Assembly (NCBI GenBank): GCA_016210435.1
Contig: JACQUF010000039.1
Span: 1 to 7,810 of the forward strand
Length of the DNA: 7,810 nt
Direction: 5' to 3'
DNA from: Chloroflexota bacterium
GTDB lineage: Bacteria > Chloroflexota > Dehalococcoidia > Lucifugimonadales > Lucifugimonadaceae
The translations under genes were made by a program, and so were the position numbers. The notes beneath the pieces are model-generated. The model ran no database searches, was not told the DNA's origin, and worked only from the letters and a program-made list of their open reading frames with translations. How positions within the stretch are numbered: the stretch's first letter is position 1; each line of letters begins with the position of its first letter. Shown one piece after another: positions 6,692-7,810 of this stretch.

Positions 6692-6892
6692 AAGCTCCCG
6701 GAATTCACGTGAAGAAACACCTCCCAGTCTTGCAGGTGCGCCGACCGTAGTCAGCGCGCTATCCGGTTTCTTGGCCCTTCCGCCGCTTCCGTGCGGCCAT
6801 GTATCCAGCAAAGGCGGAGCCAGCTTCCCATTATGAAAACGAGCCGGCACAGCTTGCGAAGGGTCTTTTCAGGATCACTGGGACGCGCGGCC
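6692..6892. other. Convergent intergenic spacer without recognisable gene
   Basis: These 201 bp separate the ends of pheA (+) and the Fpg-type gene (-). Short open frames cross it on both strands, but they run into the flanking genes and encode low-complexity Arg/Ser/Pro/Ala-rich products with no family resemblance. A small inverted repeat, CACCT...AGGTG (about 6719-6739), and imperfect GC-rich pairing around 6770-6800 could form weak hairpins. No stem followed by a clear T tract is present on either strand, so no intrinsic terminator is called. Confidence 0.5.
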
Positions 6893-7720
6893 TCAATTAC
6901 GGACAAGCAGACCTGGCTGACAGCTCCGGCAGAAGTTCGTCTCGCGCTGGTTGGCGGTGATTGCCGATATCGGGTGGCCGCACCGGGGACAGCCCTCGCC
7001 CCCTCGACCGTGGACCTTCAGAAAGTCCCTCAGCTTGATGTGGATATTTGATCCGACCCGCGCCCGCAAGACCTTGACCGCCTGGCGCGGCACTTCGTAG
7101 ACCGAGGTGTGCAGGCGCCTGAGCTCATCTACAGATAGGGCGGTCCTTTTTTTGAACGGGAAAATCCGGGCATCGAACAGGATCTCGTCGGCGTAGGCAT
7201 TGCCGATACCGGAGACCGCGCCTCCACGTGTGAGCACTCCCTTGATCTCGCCACGATATCCCCGAAGGCGCTCGACGAAGGCCTCGTAGCTCTGGGGTTG
7301 GTCCAGGACATCGGGTCCCTGATCGCCGACGCGCGGGACATCCCGGGCCCGATCTGCTGGCGCGTAATAGACCATGCCCATGCGCTTCGGGTCGAGATAC
7401 CGGAGGTCGTGCCCGTTGTCGAAGCCCAGGACCACGTATGTCGACGCCGCGATCCGCTCTCCGGAGGGGCAATAGCGGAGACCACCGGCGAGCATCGGGT
7501 TTATGACGACCAGCCGGTCGCCCGATAACGACAGGAACAACAGCTTGCCTTCGCGCCAGATTCGCTGGACGATCCGCCCAGGGGGGTCCTCCGCGAACGG
7601 TACGCCGACAAGATTGCGCAGGACCACGGGACGCACCTCGCGCGCGGACACGATCTTGCGCCCTGCGAGGCGCGGTTCAAGGAATTCCCTGATTACCTGG
7701 AGATCTGGCGCTTCTGGCAG
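6893..7720 (-). CDS. Fpg/Nei-family DNA glycosylase (formamidopyrimidine-DNA glycosylase type)
   Basis: This base-excision repair enzyme removes oxidised bases and nicks the abasic site. From CTG 7720 it is 275 residues, normal for the family. It shows the N-terminal catalytic Pro2-Glu3 (PEAPDLQVI), Lys59 in REGKLLFLSL, MLAGGLRY, DPKRMG in place of the Fpg DPRRFG, the helix-two-turn-helix region with GIGNAYADEILF (Asn154), and a C-terminal zinc finger CPRC...CRSC (Cys244, 247, 264, 267) with Arg259 in the finger. The nucleophile is the free amine of Pro2, so the codon before it must initiate; here that codon is CTG, with GAGGG 5 nt upstream (7726-7730). In-frame GTG codons at 7738 and 7732 would add six or four residues (MRVRAS...) encoded by the adjacent repeat and bury the proline. 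The divergent DPKRMG and MLAG motifs leave open whether substrate preference is Fpg- or Nei-like. Confidence 0.9.
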   Translation of the reverse strand: MPEAPDLQVIREFLEPRLAGRKIVSAREVRPVVLRNLVGVPFAEDPPGRIVQRIWREGKLLFLSLSGDRLVVINPMLAGGLRYCPSGERIAASTYVVLGFDNGHDLRYLDPKRMGMVYYAPADRARDVPRVGDQGPDVLDQPQSYEAFVERLRGYRGEIKGVLTRGGAVSGIGNAYADEILFDARIFPFKKRTALSVDELRRLHTSVYEVPRQAVKVLRARVGSNIHIKLRDFLKVHGRGGEGCPRCGHPISAITANQRETNFCRSCQPGLLVRN

Positions 7721-7725
7721 GGACG

Positions 7726-7787
7726 CCCTCACCCTCACCCTCTCCCGGTGGGAGAGGGGATCGGTTAGCTGCCCTCTCCCGGTGGGG
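7726..7787. repeat. CCCTCA / CCCTCTCCC-GGT-GGGAGAGGG repeat cluster
   Basis: Two CCCTCA hexamers (7726-7731, 7732-7737) lead into a perfect 9-bp inverted repeat, CCCTCTCCC (7738-7746) and GGGAGAGGG (7750-7758), with loop GGT. After 13 bp a second copy of the left arm and loop, CCCTCTCCCGGTGGG (7772-7786), appears, 34 bp from the first, but its right arm decays to GGGGAAAG. C-rich CCCTCTCCC hairpins of this kind are common dispersed intergenic repeats in GC-rich bacteria. The hairpin lies immediately upstream of the Fpg-type gene and contributes its candidate GTG starts. No T tract follows on either strand, so a terminator role is not shown. Confidence 0.7.
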
Positions 7788-7810
7788 AAAGCGGATCGAT
7801 CGGTGCCAAC

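Noticed and set aside
6820..6860. Possible intrinsic terminator for the Fpg-type gene (GGCTCGTTTTC on the - strand)
   Set aside because: The T-rich tract is real, but only a 3-4 bp stem can be drawn before it.
6791..7051. 86-codon + strand frame in the pheA-fpg spacer
   Set aside because: It runs antisense into the zinc-finger end of the Fpg-type gene, and its product shows no conserved features.

Overview
The window is 7.8 kb of dense, GC-rich bacterial chromosome with six complete genes and one partial gene. Intergenic DNA is short, and composition looks uniform. No tRNA, rRNA, CRISPR array, phage gene or transposase is visible. An F420-type luciferase-like oxidoreductase, a Ktr-type potassium channel pair, a stand-alone prephenate dehydratase and an Fpg of an 'LPEAPDLQVI' type suggest a high-GC, probably uncultured bacterium. 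Chloroflexota (Dehalococcoidia/SAR202-like) is my best guess, but it is weakly supported. Most genes are ordinary housekeeping or accessory metabolism. I see no new multi-gene system that I would defend. The unexplained signals are a structured leader before the potassium channel gene and a repeat that runs into the start of fpg.

Left part (1-3551): the 3' two thirds of an SMP-30/gluconolactonase-like gene on the + strand ends only 7 bp from the end of a convergent three-gene minus-strand operon. In transcription order the operon is a YihY/BrkB membrane protein, an HtrA-like S1C serine protease with one PDZ domain and a lipoprotein-like signal, and an F420-dependent LLM-family oxidoreductase. 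The three genes overlap one another, so they are probably transcribed together and translationally coupled.

Middle (3552-6691): a 175-bp divergent spacer holds a long imperfect inverted repeat with two mutually exclusive pairings. It is followed on the + strand by a KtrB/TrkH potassium translocating subunit, its TrkA/KtrA RCK-domain regulator (3 bp gap) and prephenate dehydratase PheA (1 bp gap, TTG start). The first two work together: KtrB is the pore, and the RCK protein binds nucleotide and gates it. PheA makes phenylpyruvate for phenylalanine synthesis and appears to share their transcript.

Right part (6692-7810): a 201-bp convergent spacer without a recognisable gene, then a minus-strand Fpg/Nei-type DNA glycosylase. 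The codon just before its catalytic proline is CTG. The ATG-like (GTG) starts upstream lie within a CCCTCA/CCCTCTCCC repeat cluster that fills the right end of the window.
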